The position numbers and the translations under genes are program-made. From Paguma larvata (Eukaryota; Chordata; Mammalia; Carnivora; Viverridae), in the NCBI GenBank assembly GCA_030068075.1, contig CM057836.1, forward strand, positions 67,121,788-67,185,787: a stretch of 64,000 bases of DNA, written 5' to 3'. Below, in pieces: positions 1 to 11,339 of the stretch. A model generated the notes under the pieces. The model was not told the DNA's origin. It saw only the letters and a program-made list of their open reading frames with translations, and did no database searches. Every line of letters starts with the position of its first letter. The stretch's first letter is position 1.

Positions 1-1769
1 TGGAAAATATACCATTAGAAAAATTAGGGGGAAACAGGAAGTAAATTAATGTTTAAAAAGCTAGAAAATAGTAACCCAAAGCAATCAAAAATAATCAGAG
101 CCTTAGTTTTTAATAAAATTAGAGTCTTTATAATGTAACTATAAAGACAAATGCAACCAATAAACTAAAAGCTTAGAGTAATCTTCCAAAATCTTCTAAC
201 AGTTAAAACTATTTCATCTCATACATTATTCTCTAAAATTTATGTACAGTTAAAATCACAATTTTTGAAAAATTGATGTGTTAGTTGAAATGGATGAATT
301 GGTCACTTGGAAAGTGATAATTGCGAGAATTAATTTTATGACAATTAATGAACCTTATATATTAAGGCAATGGTATCAAAACACTGGCGAGACTTACTAG
401 TACATTATCAGAATATTTCTGACTAGTCCTATATTGACATGAACAATATACATTTTTTCTTTTGTACTTATAAATGATAATTATGCTATAAATGATATTA
501 TGCTCCCTATTTATATGAATAATATCCTATTTCTAGTTACCTACTACTAAGGTTTCAACTTTTACTAAACTTTGAATTCATAAAATGAATTTTAGCATAG
601 AGAGATTGTGTAAGAATTGTTGAAATTCTCTAAAAGGGTGGAATTTATTTTCCAAGATCGTTTACTTTAGATATTTTGTCTGTTTGTTTTTGCCCCCCTT
701 TTTATCCTGCTTCAGATTTTAGCAAATATCCTGAGGAGAACAGTATACATTTAAGGAAGGCCCCCCCCAACTTCCTGTCTTAAGCCATGTTTTTCTGAGC
801 CTCAAGTATGGTGTAGCTGTACACCTCAGGATGTGTAGCCTTCGTCTTTTAAATACCCTGGATAAAATGTGGCTTCAGAAGTCACTTTATTTCTACTGTT
901 GTATCCTTTCTCTGAAGTCTTAACCCTCTAGTTCCTCAGGATCTCTTTGAAGCTTCAAAGAAATCATTTCTGGGTTATTGTTTTATTTTGTTTTGGCTTT
1001 TCTTGTTGATTGGATGGGGCATTAGACTGTAGTCACTTGACCTAATCTAGAAGCAAAAACACCTCTGATTTAAAAAAAAAATTATAAATGAAGAAAAATT
1101 TCCTGTGTTATTCTCTAACGAGTACTTCTATGATACTTTGGCAATATAGCTTACTTAGAAACAAATATCATGTATATGCCACCTGCCATTTTCAAAATGT
1201 TATATATGGACTAAATATGATGAGATAAAAAAGGTCTATTTTTTAAGCAGCCATTATTTTTCCCAATTACTTATTATTTTATCCTTCTGTCTTGGCACTT
1301 CTACTCACTGGCAATTTTAATTGCCTATTATATTCCCTTTTAGTTAGATGGGAAATTAGTTCATCTTTGGTTGGAGGCAATAGAAATATAAGACATTAGC
1401 TCATGAAGTTCTTATTAATACAGAGAAGTTTAAGGTGTGAAAAATAATCCATAATATTTGTATGTAATAGTACTTGTACAAAGTTAGAAAATATGTACAG
1501 TACATAATATAGAAGTTTATTCCCTTCATTACCTTTTATCTTACCCTGTCCCCATTCTTCTTCCCAAAGTTTACCAGTGTCCTCAGTTTTTGTAATTTCT
1601 TGCAAAAGAATTTAAAAAGAGAAATAAAATATACATGTCTATTTTTAATTTTATGCAAAAGAGATAATTACATACATATAATTAGTTAATAAATTCATTT
1701 GGAGATTCATTTATTAAGCAAATGTTTTCTGAGTGTCTATCATGTTTCTGGAACTGAATTTTAACTTTG
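1..1769. other. AT-rich intergenic DNA, no gene seen
   Basis: I see no reading frame with coding character and no repeat I can name. The stretch is AT-rich with short homopolymers, including a run of C near 763-770 and an A run near 1071-1081. The 69-codon minus-strand frame at 1396-1605 has no splice or composition support and is treated as chance. Confidence 0.5.
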
Positions 1770-1985
1770 TCATTTCAAGCTTATGACTCTGAGCAAGTTT
1801 CCTAATCCTTCTCTGTCTCAATTTCTTTATATTTGAAATAGAGGGAATAGTTGTCCTCACTCATAGTCTTTGTGAGAACTGAGTAGGTTGTTACATGTCA
1901 AAGTGCTAGTGGTGTCTTGCTTGGCGGATAAAAAGCATCATATAATTATTGGCTCTTATTATTGTTCTTCTTTCTATTATTATAT
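1770..1985 (+). repeat. MIR-type SINE relic
   Basis: The segment reads as the MIR core: 'gactctgagcaagtttccta' followed by 'ctctgtctcaatttcttt', then a gap-ridden 'gagggaatagttgtcctcac' and 'gtgagaactgagtaggttg'. These match the order of the MIR consensus (loses-sensitivity region, counts-of-control region, then tail). It is strongly diverged, as expected of a pan-mammalian relic. Ends are approximate. Confidence 0.75.
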
Positions 1986-2560
1986 TTCAGGTACTATGTT
2001 AGACACTGAGAATTTACTAGTAACAAAGTTGAAAAAGACTTTGATTTAAAAAGCGTTCATTCCCATGGTGGGAGGAGCAGATGATAAACAAGTAGACTAA
2101 AAACTAGAACAATAATATCAGATGCTGACAAGTACCATGAAGATAATACAAAGTTGATATAATAGGACCAAGTAGAGATGGGGGAGGTAATCAAGCAATT
2201 CTGGCATAGTGTTTGGGAAAGGTTACTGGTATTTGAGCGGGGATGTAAGAAGTGCTAGTACCAGAGGGATATGAGGAAATGTATTTCAGATAAAGGAAAG
2301 AGAAAGTAAAACAAATAAACAAACAAAACAAAACAAAACCTCTGGTTTACATAAAAATGAGTTTGATGTTTCATATTTAAAAAAAAAAATTAAAAGTGTA
2401 ACTTTGTAAAAAGCAGTGAGCCAGAGAGAATGGAGTAAGAGAGAGGTTACAAAGAGCCTAGGAAGAAGGTCTTTTGTTGGCCATAGTAATACAGCAACCG
2501 GTACCAGACTTGCCTTTGTACTATACACAACTATAAATTGGACAAGCTCTATAAACTGCT
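1986..2560 (+). repeat. Ancient dispersed repeat, family not assigned
   Basis: The text runs 'caggtactatgttagacact', then 'agatgataaacaagtagact', then 'gctgacaagtaccatgaaga'. It continues through 'gccagagagaatggagtaag'. This order (change in storage, interval, animals-type phrases of the consensus) is that of a common ancient mammalian interspersed repeat that I recall but cannot name with confidence. A short A-rich simple repeat (aacaa)n lies at about 2310-2340. No coding sequence is evident; the 80-codon minus frame across it is a shadow. Confidence 0.45.
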
Positions 2561-3063
2561 TCTAGTTGTTGGAAAATAGGCAATGTCAAGCTGTGTCTTG
2601 TGTTCAGCTAGGATATCTTATGACGAGCACTTTCCTCAGTGCAATGTAGTGGAGTCCAGTCAGAGTGACTGTGTTGATAAGCTGAGAAGACAGAAATCAT
2701 AGCCGAAGTGGCTCCAAAGTGCAAGGGTTAAGAAGAGAAATCTGTATAGAAGAGTGAGGAGAGGTGGAGGAGTGAACTCAGAATCTGTATGTGAAATCTG
2801 TACATGGGATTCAACAACAAAATTTTGGTAGAGAGCTTGTTTGTCTTCAGATATACTGGATAAGACTCCATAAGGCCCCGCAGAGTTGTCGCTCTGGGGC
2901 TGAGAAGAGAAAAAGAGATACTGGAGGTCATATATTTGTGAAACTTTGGAGTTCCAGCTTAATGCCTAGAGGGATCTTCTTGTGCCCCTCAGACATTCAG
3001 ATTAGACAAGGAACAGAAGACCAGGATGTTGTAAAAAGAATAATAGGGACTATGCCCTAGAAC
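2561..3063. other. No assignable feature
   Basis: Purine-rich unassigned DNA. An 89-codon plus-strand frame (2791-3060) runs through it but has no obvious homology, no Kozak context worth noting and no matching splice partners, so I do not call it a gene. Confidence 0.4.
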
Positions 3064-3455
3064 AAGGTTTGGCAAACACTGACTGGAAAGGGACAGAGTG
3101 TAAATATTTTCATCACTTATTTCATTTTGTTTTTTAATAAATATTTATCAATATAAGAATTTCTCAGCAGGGACATGGGTGGCTCAGTTAGTTAAGTGTC
3201 CAACTTTGGTTCAGGTCATGATCTCGCGGTTTGTGGGTTCAAACCCTGCATCGGCCTCTGTGCTGACAGTTCAGAGCCTGGAACCTGCTTCAGATTCTAT
3301 CTCCATCTCTCTCTGCCCCTTCTCTGCTTGGACTCTGTCTCTATCTCTCTTAAATATAAATAAAACATTAAAAAATTAAAAAAAAGAATTTCTTAGCTGT
3401 GGACAAAAACAAGCCACTGGATTTTGTCACCTGGCGTTAGTTTGCCAACATCTAG
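3064..3455. mobile_element. hAT-type DNA transposon relic, split by a SINE
   Basis: The left end reads 'aggtttggcaaacactgact' followed by 'gggacagagtgtaaatattt'. The right end reads 'ggcgttagtttgccaacatc', which is the inverted counterpart of the left terminus. This is the arrangement of the non-autonomous hAT/Charlie elements whose ends read CAG..TTGGCAAAC. A CAN SINE at 3170-3383 interrupts the body. No transposase frame is present. The exact family is not assigned. Confidence 0.65.
3170..3383 (+). mobile_element. CAN SINE (tRNA-Lys derived)
   Basis: The tRNA-like head 'tgggtggctcagttagttaa' with A-box and B-box remnants is followed by a CT-rich stretch and the tail 'aaatataaataaaacatta'. 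The copy is flanked by the direct repeat aagaatttct (3155-3164 and 3384-3393), which marks the target-site duplication. The 66-codon open frame that starts at 3179 is read-through of the SINE and not a gene. Confidence 0.92.
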
Positions 3456-3639
3456 TATAATATAAATCTCCATTCTAAGGCTAAAAGCAACACTAAAATA
3501 GGCCCATCATAATAAAGAATAAAATCAAGTCCGAATGATCAAAATGATTCCCCCAAAGTTTAACTGCTTATCGGAAAAAATCAACATATATTAACATTGT
3601 TATGGTTTATAACTGACTATAGTGTATCATCAACACAGT

Positions 3640-4145
3640 GGAGCATAAACTCAAAAACATTTATAAAAGCAAGGAAATGCAATCTATAATAAAAAAAATG
3701 AAGGAGCCAATAGAAACAGATGCCAAAATTACCCAGATGTTGGAATCAACAGACAGGAATGTAAAATATGTATTATAAATATGTTCATGGACTTAAGAAA
3801 AAAGATAGTCATATTGAGTGAACATATGTGGAATCTCAGCAGAGAAATGAAAACTATTTTTGAAAGAACCAAATTGAAATTCAAAAACTGAATTATAAAA
3901 TACAGGAAATGAAAAATTTACTTGATGAGCTTAACATCAGATTAGAGACATCAGAGTAAAGTGTCAGTGGCCTGGAAAACAGATCAATAAAAATTATATG
4001 AATAACAGAGAAAATTGACTGAAAAATAAATGAACAGAGCCACAATGACAAGTAGGACATTACCGGGCAGTCAAATTACATGTTATTTGCATTTCAGAAG
4101 AAGAGGAGGAATACACAGTGGGGCAGTAAATATATTTGAGGAACT
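3640..4145 (+). mobile_element. HAL1/L1 ORF1-region relic, left part
   Basis: The A-rich plus strand reads like the ORF1 region of an old LINE: 'gccaatagaaacagatgcca', 'atgttcatggacttaagaaa', 'gaactatttttgaaagaacc'-like text, then 'gagcttaacatcagattaga'. All frames contain many stops. The same class of sequence resumes at 4357, after a younger L1 3' end, so one old element was probably interrupted. HAL1 is a half-LINE that encodes only ORF1, and it fits the absence of ORF2 here. L1M ORF1 is the alternative. Confidence 0.5.
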
Positions 4146-4356
4146 TACGGATAAGGGGAAGAGGGGAAAGAAAAAAAAAGACACAGAGAGGGAGGGAGAT
4201 AAAACATAAGAGACTCTCAAAGACTAAGAACAAACTGAGGGTGAGGGAGATGGGGGGGGAGAGGGGGTGATGGGCATTAAAAAAGGGCACATGTTGGGAT
4301 GAACACTGGGTGTTTTATGTAAACCAATTTGAAAATAAACTATTTTAAATTAAAAA
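4146..4356 (+). mobile_element. Carnivore L1 3' end (5'-truncated)
   Basis: The phrases 'taagagactctcaaagacta', 'gaacaaactgagggtgaggg' and 'aacactgggtgttttatgta' are the signature of carnivore L1 3' UTRs. They are followed by an A-rich terminus with 'gaaaataaac'. Only ~210 bp remain, a typical severe 5' truncation. It lies inside an older HAL1/L1 relic. Confidence 0.75.
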
Positions 4357-4620
4357 AAATATATTATTTGCACTATTAAAATACAATTTTTAAGAGAAAA
4401 AAAAAGTTCTCAAAATTGATGAAAAATATTTGCAACTTAGAAATGCACAAACTTTAGTGAACCTCAAATAGGATGCATACAAATATAGCATGCCCAGGAA
4501 AATCATAGTTTAGTTATGAACTAAGCAAAGATGAAGAGAAACTCTTCGAAATTAGACAGAGGAGAAGGACACATTGTAAATAGGCAAACTAAGAGCATTT
4601 CCTCAAAAAAGGTTTATACA
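4357..4620 (+). mobile_element. HAL1/L1 relic, right part
   Basis: The text 'aaattgatgaaaaatatttg', 'gaacctcaaataggatgcat' and 'cccaggaaaatcatagttta' matches the part of the LINE ORF1 region expected after 3640-4145. This segment therefore appears to be the continuation of that element beyond the L1 insertion. It is highly decayed. Confidence 0.45.
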
Positions 4621-4773
4621 GCTTTTATTCAGTCACCATGATTCATATACCACTTTATAATGCCTCTATCCATTTAGGCACAAGAAAAGGATAAATTATA
4701 TATGCACACATGTACACCCACACATACAACACATGTAACAATGTGATTGATGCTGGAGAAATGCTTTGCTTTT

Positions 4774-4993
4774 TTTTTTTTAATATTTTTTAACGTTTAT
4801 TATTTTTGAGAGACAGAGAGACAGAGCATGAGCAGGGGAAGGGCAGAGAGAGAGGGAGACACAGAGTCTGAAGCAGGCTCCAGGTTCTGAGCCGTCAACA
4901 CAGAGACCGATGCGGGGCTCGAACTCACAGACCGTGAGATCATGACCTGAGCCGAAGTCGGCCGCTTAACCAACTGAGCCACCCAGGCGCCCC
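4774..4993 (-). mobile_element. CAN SINE, young copy
   Basis: On the plus strand it reads poly(T), 'aacgtttattatttttgaga', then the complement of the tRNA-like head ending 'gccacccaggcgcccc'. The target-site duplication is tgctttgctttt, seen at about 4763-4773 and 4994-5005. Little divergence from the feline consensus suggests a recent insertion. The 98-codon minus frame over it is a SINE shadow. Confidence 0.95.
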
Positions 4994-5228
4994 TGCTTTG
5001 CTTTTTATGTTTTGTTGAATTTATCCAAAATGTTGGATTTGATTTAGACAAAATTTGAATGAAATATTTCCTAATGTCTGCCTTAGCATACTTCACTGAT
5101 TCTAAGATGTGTCAATTTTCTTACTGACCTGGCTAAAGGGAAATAAACTTTTATAAACAAAATGGCATTTCACTTTTTTTAAAAGTACTTTGTAAAATTC
5201 ATGTATCTACAGACAAAAATCATTGTTC

Positions 5229-5425
5229 TTTTTTTTTAAGTTTGTTTATTTATTTATTTAGAAAGCCAGAGAGGGATGGAGAGAGGGAGAGAAAGAGACT
5301 CCCAAGTAGGCTCTACAATGTCAGCACAGCCCCAACATGGCATTCAATCTCACAAACTGTGAGATCACAACCTGAAACCAAAGTCAGATGCCTACTAACC
5401 CACTGAGCCACCCAGGCACCACCCC
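5229..5425 (-). mobile_element. CAN SINE, older copy
   Basis: Begins with poly(T) and 'aagtttgtttatttatttat', has a GA-rich middle, and ends 'tgagccacccaggcaccacc'. Substitutions through the head region make it older than the copy at 4774. No clear target duplication was found. Confidence 0.9.
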
Positions 5426-6544
5426 CATCACCTTCTATTCTAATTCTTCTAGTGAAAGGTTTTTAGGGGAGCTAAAGTCAAATCAAAATGGTTTTACCTG
5501 TCATGTAAAAAGTAAATGAATAACAATGCCATTCTGCTATCATTTTAATTTAGTTTTTCAGGTTTTATTATAAACTTACTCTTCACATATGTGAAAAATC
5601 CACAAAATATTTCATTGCTTACTGTGTAAAACAAGTTAATGACTCAAAACATATGTTATACTAAGCAATCTTCAAATGCTTTTATCAATACATCCTATTT
5701 TGTATTAGGTTTCAAAAAGGTCATCAGTCTATAAGAAGTTGAGAAAGCCCTGCCAATTTTTATGTCTTGGCTTGGCCTTAGCAGTCACTGTCAAATGTGG
5801 CCTTTAGAGAGAATTTTTTTGACCTACTGGAAAATAGGCAGTTCAGCTGGGGCCTCTACAGAGTAAGTCACCTGATGGGCAGGTCTAAAAGAGAAAAAAG
5901 AAATCCTTTCTCTGGCTACTTCTCAGAAAGTTTCTTTACATGCTAATTTTTCACTTTCATCTAGGGAAAAAAACGAACAAAGAGGTGAATATATTCATTC
6001 AGCAATTACAGTCATTATGCAAACTCATAAATTTCAAATCTTTAGAGCTTCTCAGTTTAGTCTACTCTATTGTTCATTAATTTGAGTGTGATAAAAAAGG
6101 AAGCATTGGAATAGGAAAGGAAGACACGATGAACATTCAGGTTTGCATTCTAAGTGCTCTGTTCATATTAAAAATGAGGCCAGCACCATTTTGAAAACCT
6201 CGACTTTGAAAAAAACATTATCTAAAATAAGTAAGTGGTGAATATTACTAGGAGAACCTTCTTTGAATAAAGCCGATATTTTAATGAACACATTTTTCTT
6301 GCTTACTTCTAGTCTGTTTTTTTTTCAAAAATCAAATGTTTCTTCTTATTCCTAATAGGTTGTTATCTTTGTTTTATATTAATATCTCATAAACATGTTT
6401 TATGTCAACAATTATAGCTTTTCAATTTTTTCCATATTTCTGTTATATTTACAAAAAATAAAAACTGATAATATATTGATAGGAGATGCAAGAGATGAAA
6501 AGTAGAATGCTAAGAGGAAAAGTAAATATAGACAACTCTTTTGA
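5426..6544. other. Intergenic DNA, no feature seen
   Basis: AT-rich sequence with neither coding frames nor a recognisable repeat. A run of gca-poor, A/T-rich text leads into the truncated L1 that starts near 6545. Confidence 0.45.
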
Positions 6545-7882
6545 GAATTAAAATGCCCACACTACCCAAAGCCACTTGCCAATTCAAAGCAATTGCCATC
6601 AAAACACCAAAGGCATTCTTAGCAGAAATAGAAGAAACAATTCTAAAGTTTTTGTGGAACCACAAAAGACCCAGATAACCAAAGCAACTTTGAGGAAAAG
6701 AACAAAGCCAGAGCATATTGCACTTTTGGATTTCAAACTATATTACAAAATCTTAGTAACTGAAACAGTGTGGTACTGTTGAAAACAGACAGAATAGAGC
6801 TCAGCATATATAGTCAACTAGAATTTGAAAGGGAGTCAAGAATACCCATGTGGTAAAAGATAGTCTCCCCAATAAATGGTGATGGGAAAACTGGAGAAAT
6901 GCATGGAAAATACTAAAATTGGACCCATAATTTACACCATTCACAAAAATTAACTCAAAATAGATCAAAGACCTAAACATAAGATTTGATACTATAAAGC
7001 TCCTAGAAGAAAACATAGGGAAGAAACTCTTCAATACTGGTCTTGGCAATAACTTTTTAGGAATGATGCCAAAAGCACAAATAATAATAAGAGCAAAAAT
7101 AACAAGTGGGACTACATCAAATGCAAAGCTTCTGCACAGCAAAAGAAACAAATAACAAAATGAAGAGACAATAGAATGGAAGAAAATTTTGCCAGCCATC
7201 TCTCAGATAAGACATTAATATCTGAAATACATAAAGAACTAGGTCAACTCAATAATGGGAAAACAAACCATCTGATTAAAAAATGGACAGAAGAACTAGA
7301 TAGACATTTTCCAAAGAGGACATCAAAATGGCCCAGATACATATGAAAAGATGATCACTGTTACTACTCAATAGGGAAATAAAAATCAAAACCATGATGA
7401 GGTCCACCACACACATGTTAAAATGGCTATCATCAAGAAGACAGAGATAACAGGTACTGGTGAGGACGTGGTGAAACGGGAATCCTTATACATTGCTGGT
7501 GGTAATGAAAATTGGCCAATCCATATGGAAAATAATATGGAGATCCCTCAAAAGATTAAAAATAAGATCTACCATATAATCCAACAATTCATTTTCTGAG
7601 TATAAAGACACAAACACATGAGCAAAGGGGAAAGGGAGAGAGAGAAAGGCAGAGAAAGAGAGTGAGAGGCAAACCTAGAAACAGACTCTTAAAAATAGAG
7701 GACAAACTGATGGTTACCAGAAGGGAGGTGAGTCGGGGGATGGGTGAACTAGGTGATGGGGATTAAGGAGTGCACTACTTGTGATGAGCAACAGGTGATG
7801 ATGTATAGAAGTGCTGAATCGCAATATTGTACACCTGGAACTAATAATACACTGTATTTTAAATAAAAACTTCAAAAAGTCA
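6545..7882 (+). mobile_element. 5'-truncated L1: ORF2 C-terminal region and 3' UTR
   Basis: The segment opens in the reverse-transcriptase/C-terminal part of L1 ORF2 with 'gcaattgccatcaaaacacc', followed by 'ttgtggaaccacaaaagacc' and 'gacctaaacataagatttga'. It then runs into the carnivore L1 3' UTR: 'gatggttaccagaagggagg', 'gatgggtgaactaggtgatg', 'tgtacacctggaactaataa', ending in 'taaataaaaacttcaaaaa'. The ORF2 frame is broken by multiple stops and indels, so it is a dead copy. The 132-codon minus frame (6801-7199) is antisense to ORF2. Confidence 0.88.
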
Positions 7883-7905
7883 GTTTTTTGTCTCTTTTTT
7901 TCTTT

Positions 7906-8003
7906 TCTTTTTTTTAAGTTTATTTTGAGAGTGAGACTGAGAAATAGGGAGAGCATGAGTGAGAGAGGATATGAGAGAGAATCCCAACCAAGGTTCTGCC
8001 CAT
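7906..8003 (-). mobile_element. CAN SINE, 5'-truncated
   Basis: Poly(T), 'aagtttattttgagagtgag', a GA-rich stretch and 'gagaatcccaaccaaggttc', after which the match stops. Only the tail half is present, as expected of a truncated SINE. It sits exactly between two oppositely oriented L1 fragments. Confidence 0.75.
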
Positions 8004-9070
8004 TTTTAAGTTAAATTTTTTTTCTTAGTGTTGAGTTGTATACATACCTTATATATTTTGGATACTAGACTTTTATGAGATATGTCATTTGCAAATATCT
8101 TCTCCTATTTAGTAGTCTGTCTTTTAGTTTTGTTGATTATTTCCTTTGCTTTGCAGAAACATTTTATTTTGATGCAGTGCTAATAGTTTATTTTTGCTTT
8201 TGTTTGCCTTTTCTCAGGAGACATATCAGGGAAAAGGATGCTAAGGTGATGTCAAAGACATTACTGCTTGTGGACTCTTCTGGGATTTTTATGATTTTTA
8301 GATGTTGCATTTAGGTCTTTAATACATATTGAGTTCAATTTGCGCATAGTGTAAGAAAGTGGTCCTATTTCATTCTTTTGCATGTAGTTGTCTAGTTTTC
8401 CCAACATTATTTGTCAAAGAGACGGTCATTTTCCCATCACGTATTCTTGCCTCCTTTGGCAAAGATTAATTGACTATATATTGTGGGTTTATTTCTGGGA
8501 TCTCTATTCTGTTCCATTGATCTGTGTCTATTTTTGTGCCACAACCATACTCTTTTGATTACTGCAGATTTGTGGTATATCTTGAAATCTGAGATTGTGA
8601 TACTTCCAATTTTATTCTTCTTTTTCAAGACTTCTTTGGTTATTTGGGGTCTTTTATCGTTGCACATAAATTATTTGTTCTAGTACTATGATAAATGCTA
8701 TTAGAATTTTGATAGGGATTGCATTCAATCTATAGATTGCTTGGGTTAGTATGGATATTTTTAACAATTTTTGTTTTTCCAAGGCATGAGCATAGAATAT
8801 CTTTCTATTTGTTTGTGTCCTCTTCAATTTCCTTAATCCATGTCTTGTAATTTGAAGAGTATAGATCTTTCACCTCCTTGGTAAGCTGATTCCTAGGTAT
8901 TTATTCTTTTTGGTACAATTGTAAATGGTATTGTTCTCTTAATTTCTCTTTCTGCAACTTCATTATTAGTGTATAGAAATGCAACAAATTTCTTTATATT
9001 GATTTTGTATCTTGTGACCTTACTGAATTTATTTATCACCTCTGAACAAAAGTCCAAAGTACATAATATT
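8004..9070 (-). mobile_element. L1 fragment, ORF2 region, minus strand
   Basis: Plus-strand text such as 'gtgttgagttgtatacatac', 'gatatgtcatttgcaaatat', 'tattctgttccattgatctg', 'ttgcattcaatctatagatt' and 'ctccttggtaagctgattcc' is the reverse complement of L1 ORF2. The minus-strand frame at 8437-8667 is a short surviving piece of that ORF. The copy lacks its 3' UTR and is decayed. It overlaps in content with the plus-strand L1 at 6545-7882. Confidence 0.85.
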
Positions 9071-9230
9071 GATATATTTTGTTTACCTTTGTTTTTGCAA
9101 CAGGCTCTGCTTACCATGAGAGTTAAAACTTAACCTTAAGTCTTATTTTTATAGTTTCAACACTGAGCATAGAATGGGTTGTATGTAGCCCTCAATAAAT
9201 ATTTGTTTCATCAAACTGGGGTTAAAACAA
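9071..9230 (+). repeat. MIR/L2-type relic tail
   Basis: Contains 'ctgagcatagaatgggttgt' and 'gccctcaataaatatttgtt', the ending shared by MIR and L2 3' regions (the 'cagtaaatgctcaataaatatttgttgaa' type). Only a short and strongly diverged piece is visible. Confidence 0.45.
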
Positions 9231-9363
9231 GAAAGGAATATAGCCGTATAATTCAGGAGAGTGTCTTAAACTGTTCGTGGCAGTACTCTCAATGTCCTTT
9301 GTTTCTTCAACAGTATTGGATTTTTTTCCTTAAGTTTTTGAATAATCTATATATTTTCTTTTC

Positions 9364-9566
9364 TTATTTAAAATTTTTTGTTCATTATTTATTTTTGAGA
9401 GAGAGAGACTGAGAGAGGCAGAGAGAGAGGGAAAGAGAATCCTAAGCAGGCTCCACACTGTCAGTATGAAGCCCGATGTGGGGCTTAAACTCATGAACTG
9501 TGAGATCATGACCTGAGTGGAAACCAATAGTTGGATGCTTAACTGACTGAGCCTCCCAGGCACCCC
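9364..9566 (-). mobile_element. CAN SINE with 17-bp target duplication
   Basis: The copy is in reverse orientation, ending 'gcctcccaggcacccc'. The flanking repeats taatctatatattttct (9343-9359) and tagtctatatattttct (9567-9583) differ at one base, a clear target-site duplication. The divergence is moderate. Confidence 0.93.
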
Positions 9567-9724
9567 TAGTCTATATATTTTCTAATCAGATTTACATATG
9601 GAATGGTAATTTAATGTTTTGAAGAACCCTACATATTACAGAAAGTCTTCTGGAAAAAGCCTATTGAAAGGTTCTGGTAAGATGATTTTATGTATTCACA
9701 TTGTATTCTGCTTTTATTATCTAT

Positions 9725-9885
9725 GGTAGGCATTTTGACCAATATTAGAATCACTTAGGGAACTATTAAAACTGTGGCTTAACTCTAACCCAGAAAAATT
9801 ACATTAGAAACTTAGGAGAATGGGCAATAGTATTCTTGAAACTCCTCAGGTGATTCTAATCTGTATTTAGGAAAGATAACTATTG
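9725..9885 (+). mobile_element. MER5A-like hAT relic
   Basis: The text 'attagaatcacttagggaac' and 'ctcctcaggtgattctaatc' follows the order of MER5A (the 'cagaatcacctggagggctt' and 'ggtgatgctgatgctgctgg' blocks). The TIRs are too decayed to fix the ends. Confidence 0.55.
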
Positions 9886-9992
9886 CATTAATTTATGTAT
9901 TAGAAATTATTATTATGTATATACTTAATCATCACAAGTGCAATTACACCAAAATCTAAATGACTAAAACTTTACCTAGAATCAAAAACTAT

Positions 9993-10022
9993 CCCTTCAG
10001 TATGATTTTTCATACTGAAGGG
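9993..10022. other. Perfect 12-bp inverted repeat (hairpin)
   Basis: CCCTTCAGTATG at 9993-10004 and its exact complement CATACTGAAGGG at 10011-10022 enclose a 6-nt loop, ATTTTT. The stem has no mismatch and no bulge. It is not part of a repeat that I recognise. On the plus strand an RNA would fold as a stable stem-loop; a function is not implied by the sequence alone. Confidence 0.85.
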
Positions 10023-11339
10023 CAAGGTATTTACCAGAGAATCTTCTATAAGCTATCTTCAATAAATTATAATATTAGGTTAACCTATCTCTTAAAAAAA
10101 AAGAAAATGAAAAAAAGAAAACTACATAGTTGCAAGACTTGTGGCTTTTTCCATATTTATTTAAAATAAAGGAGAGAGGAAAAGTCAACACGGGTAGGTG
10201 AAATGTAAAATTAGTCTTCATAATGTCATTCTGGTACATGATTCCCCACAGAGGGCCTACATACTATTACCCCCACCATCAAATAGGTCCTTTAGAACCA
10301 GTGCCATTGTTTTCAGGTTCTAAGTTATATAGGATAGGTTAGTTTATCAAGTGGTAACAAATATACCTGAAATTTCAGTGAACTAGTGCCAATAAAACTT
10401 TTTTATTCTCACCAACCCTGCTGCGTATCTAAATGACTTTCTAGGATTAATGTTTTCCATACTTACACAGTCAAATATACAAACTTCTGGGGTGCCATTG
10501 CCCTACTGCTGAACAATTACACATCCATGGCCTACTTATTTGATATAGTAGAGAATTGTACATGAAGTTTCCACTGCCTCAGCCCAGAGGTAGAGCATAT
10601 TGATTCCACTCATTGTCCACTGTATAGTACTGGACACAAGGCTACAAAATACTGTAGGTTACTAGCAATTTCTTCCCCAAATTGTTTGGTTGTTTGCTTC
10701 CATGTTTCTCATTCAGTTCTGAGTGAATTTTTTCCCCTTGCAATTGGGAATTTCTAAATTATCAGCTTGTATTTAACGCATGTAATTATATCCATCTGAT
10801 GTTTAGACTCTGTGTCTTACAAATCAAAATTTCAATTATGATTATTGCTTCAAATAAAAAGAATATTCAGTACTAAAACACAGATCCTCATATCATACTA
10901 AGGCATATTAAAAGACAAATGAAATAAGTTATCAAATAAATGAATTACCACATCCACCTTTACATATATATTCTAGCCCAGATCAAACCACATAAGAATG
11001 TATTGTGAATCACTGGCCAATAATAGGATTAATTTCCAAATTCTGGTCACTAATTCTTTCTATGTCCTACAGGTTCCCACACAAATACTTATAAAAGTCC
11101 CAGAAAAGCCCTGGTGGTTATCAACACTGAGATTTTTTAACTTACTTTTTAATGGTGATGTAAACTTAAATACAGATTTTAAAATTTACAATTTTAATGA
11201 GAAATTTACATTTCTCATGGGTGGTTCTTTTTTAAAAAGTTACATTTCTAAAGAAATATTAATCTTTTCTAAATATTGTGAATTTAACAAACTCATCGTC
11301 TAAAGCTTTGCAGTGTTTCATATACAATATCTATTATGC
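10023..11339. other. Intergenic DNA, no feature seen
   Basis: Mostly unassigned sequence. A 101-codon plus frame at 10998-11303 is AT-rich with no start context, domain or splice support and is not called as a gene. Confidence 0.4.

Noticed and set aside
4800..5096. 98-codon minus-strand frame beginning in the SINE
   Set aside because: It contains the stock CAN SINE peptide (GAWVAQLVKRPTSAQVMIS...), which recurs in the frames at 3179, 20622, 22874, 30994, 36350 and 44272.
6801..7199. 132-codon minus-strand frame
   Set aside because: It is antisense to L1 ORF2 and has no independent support.
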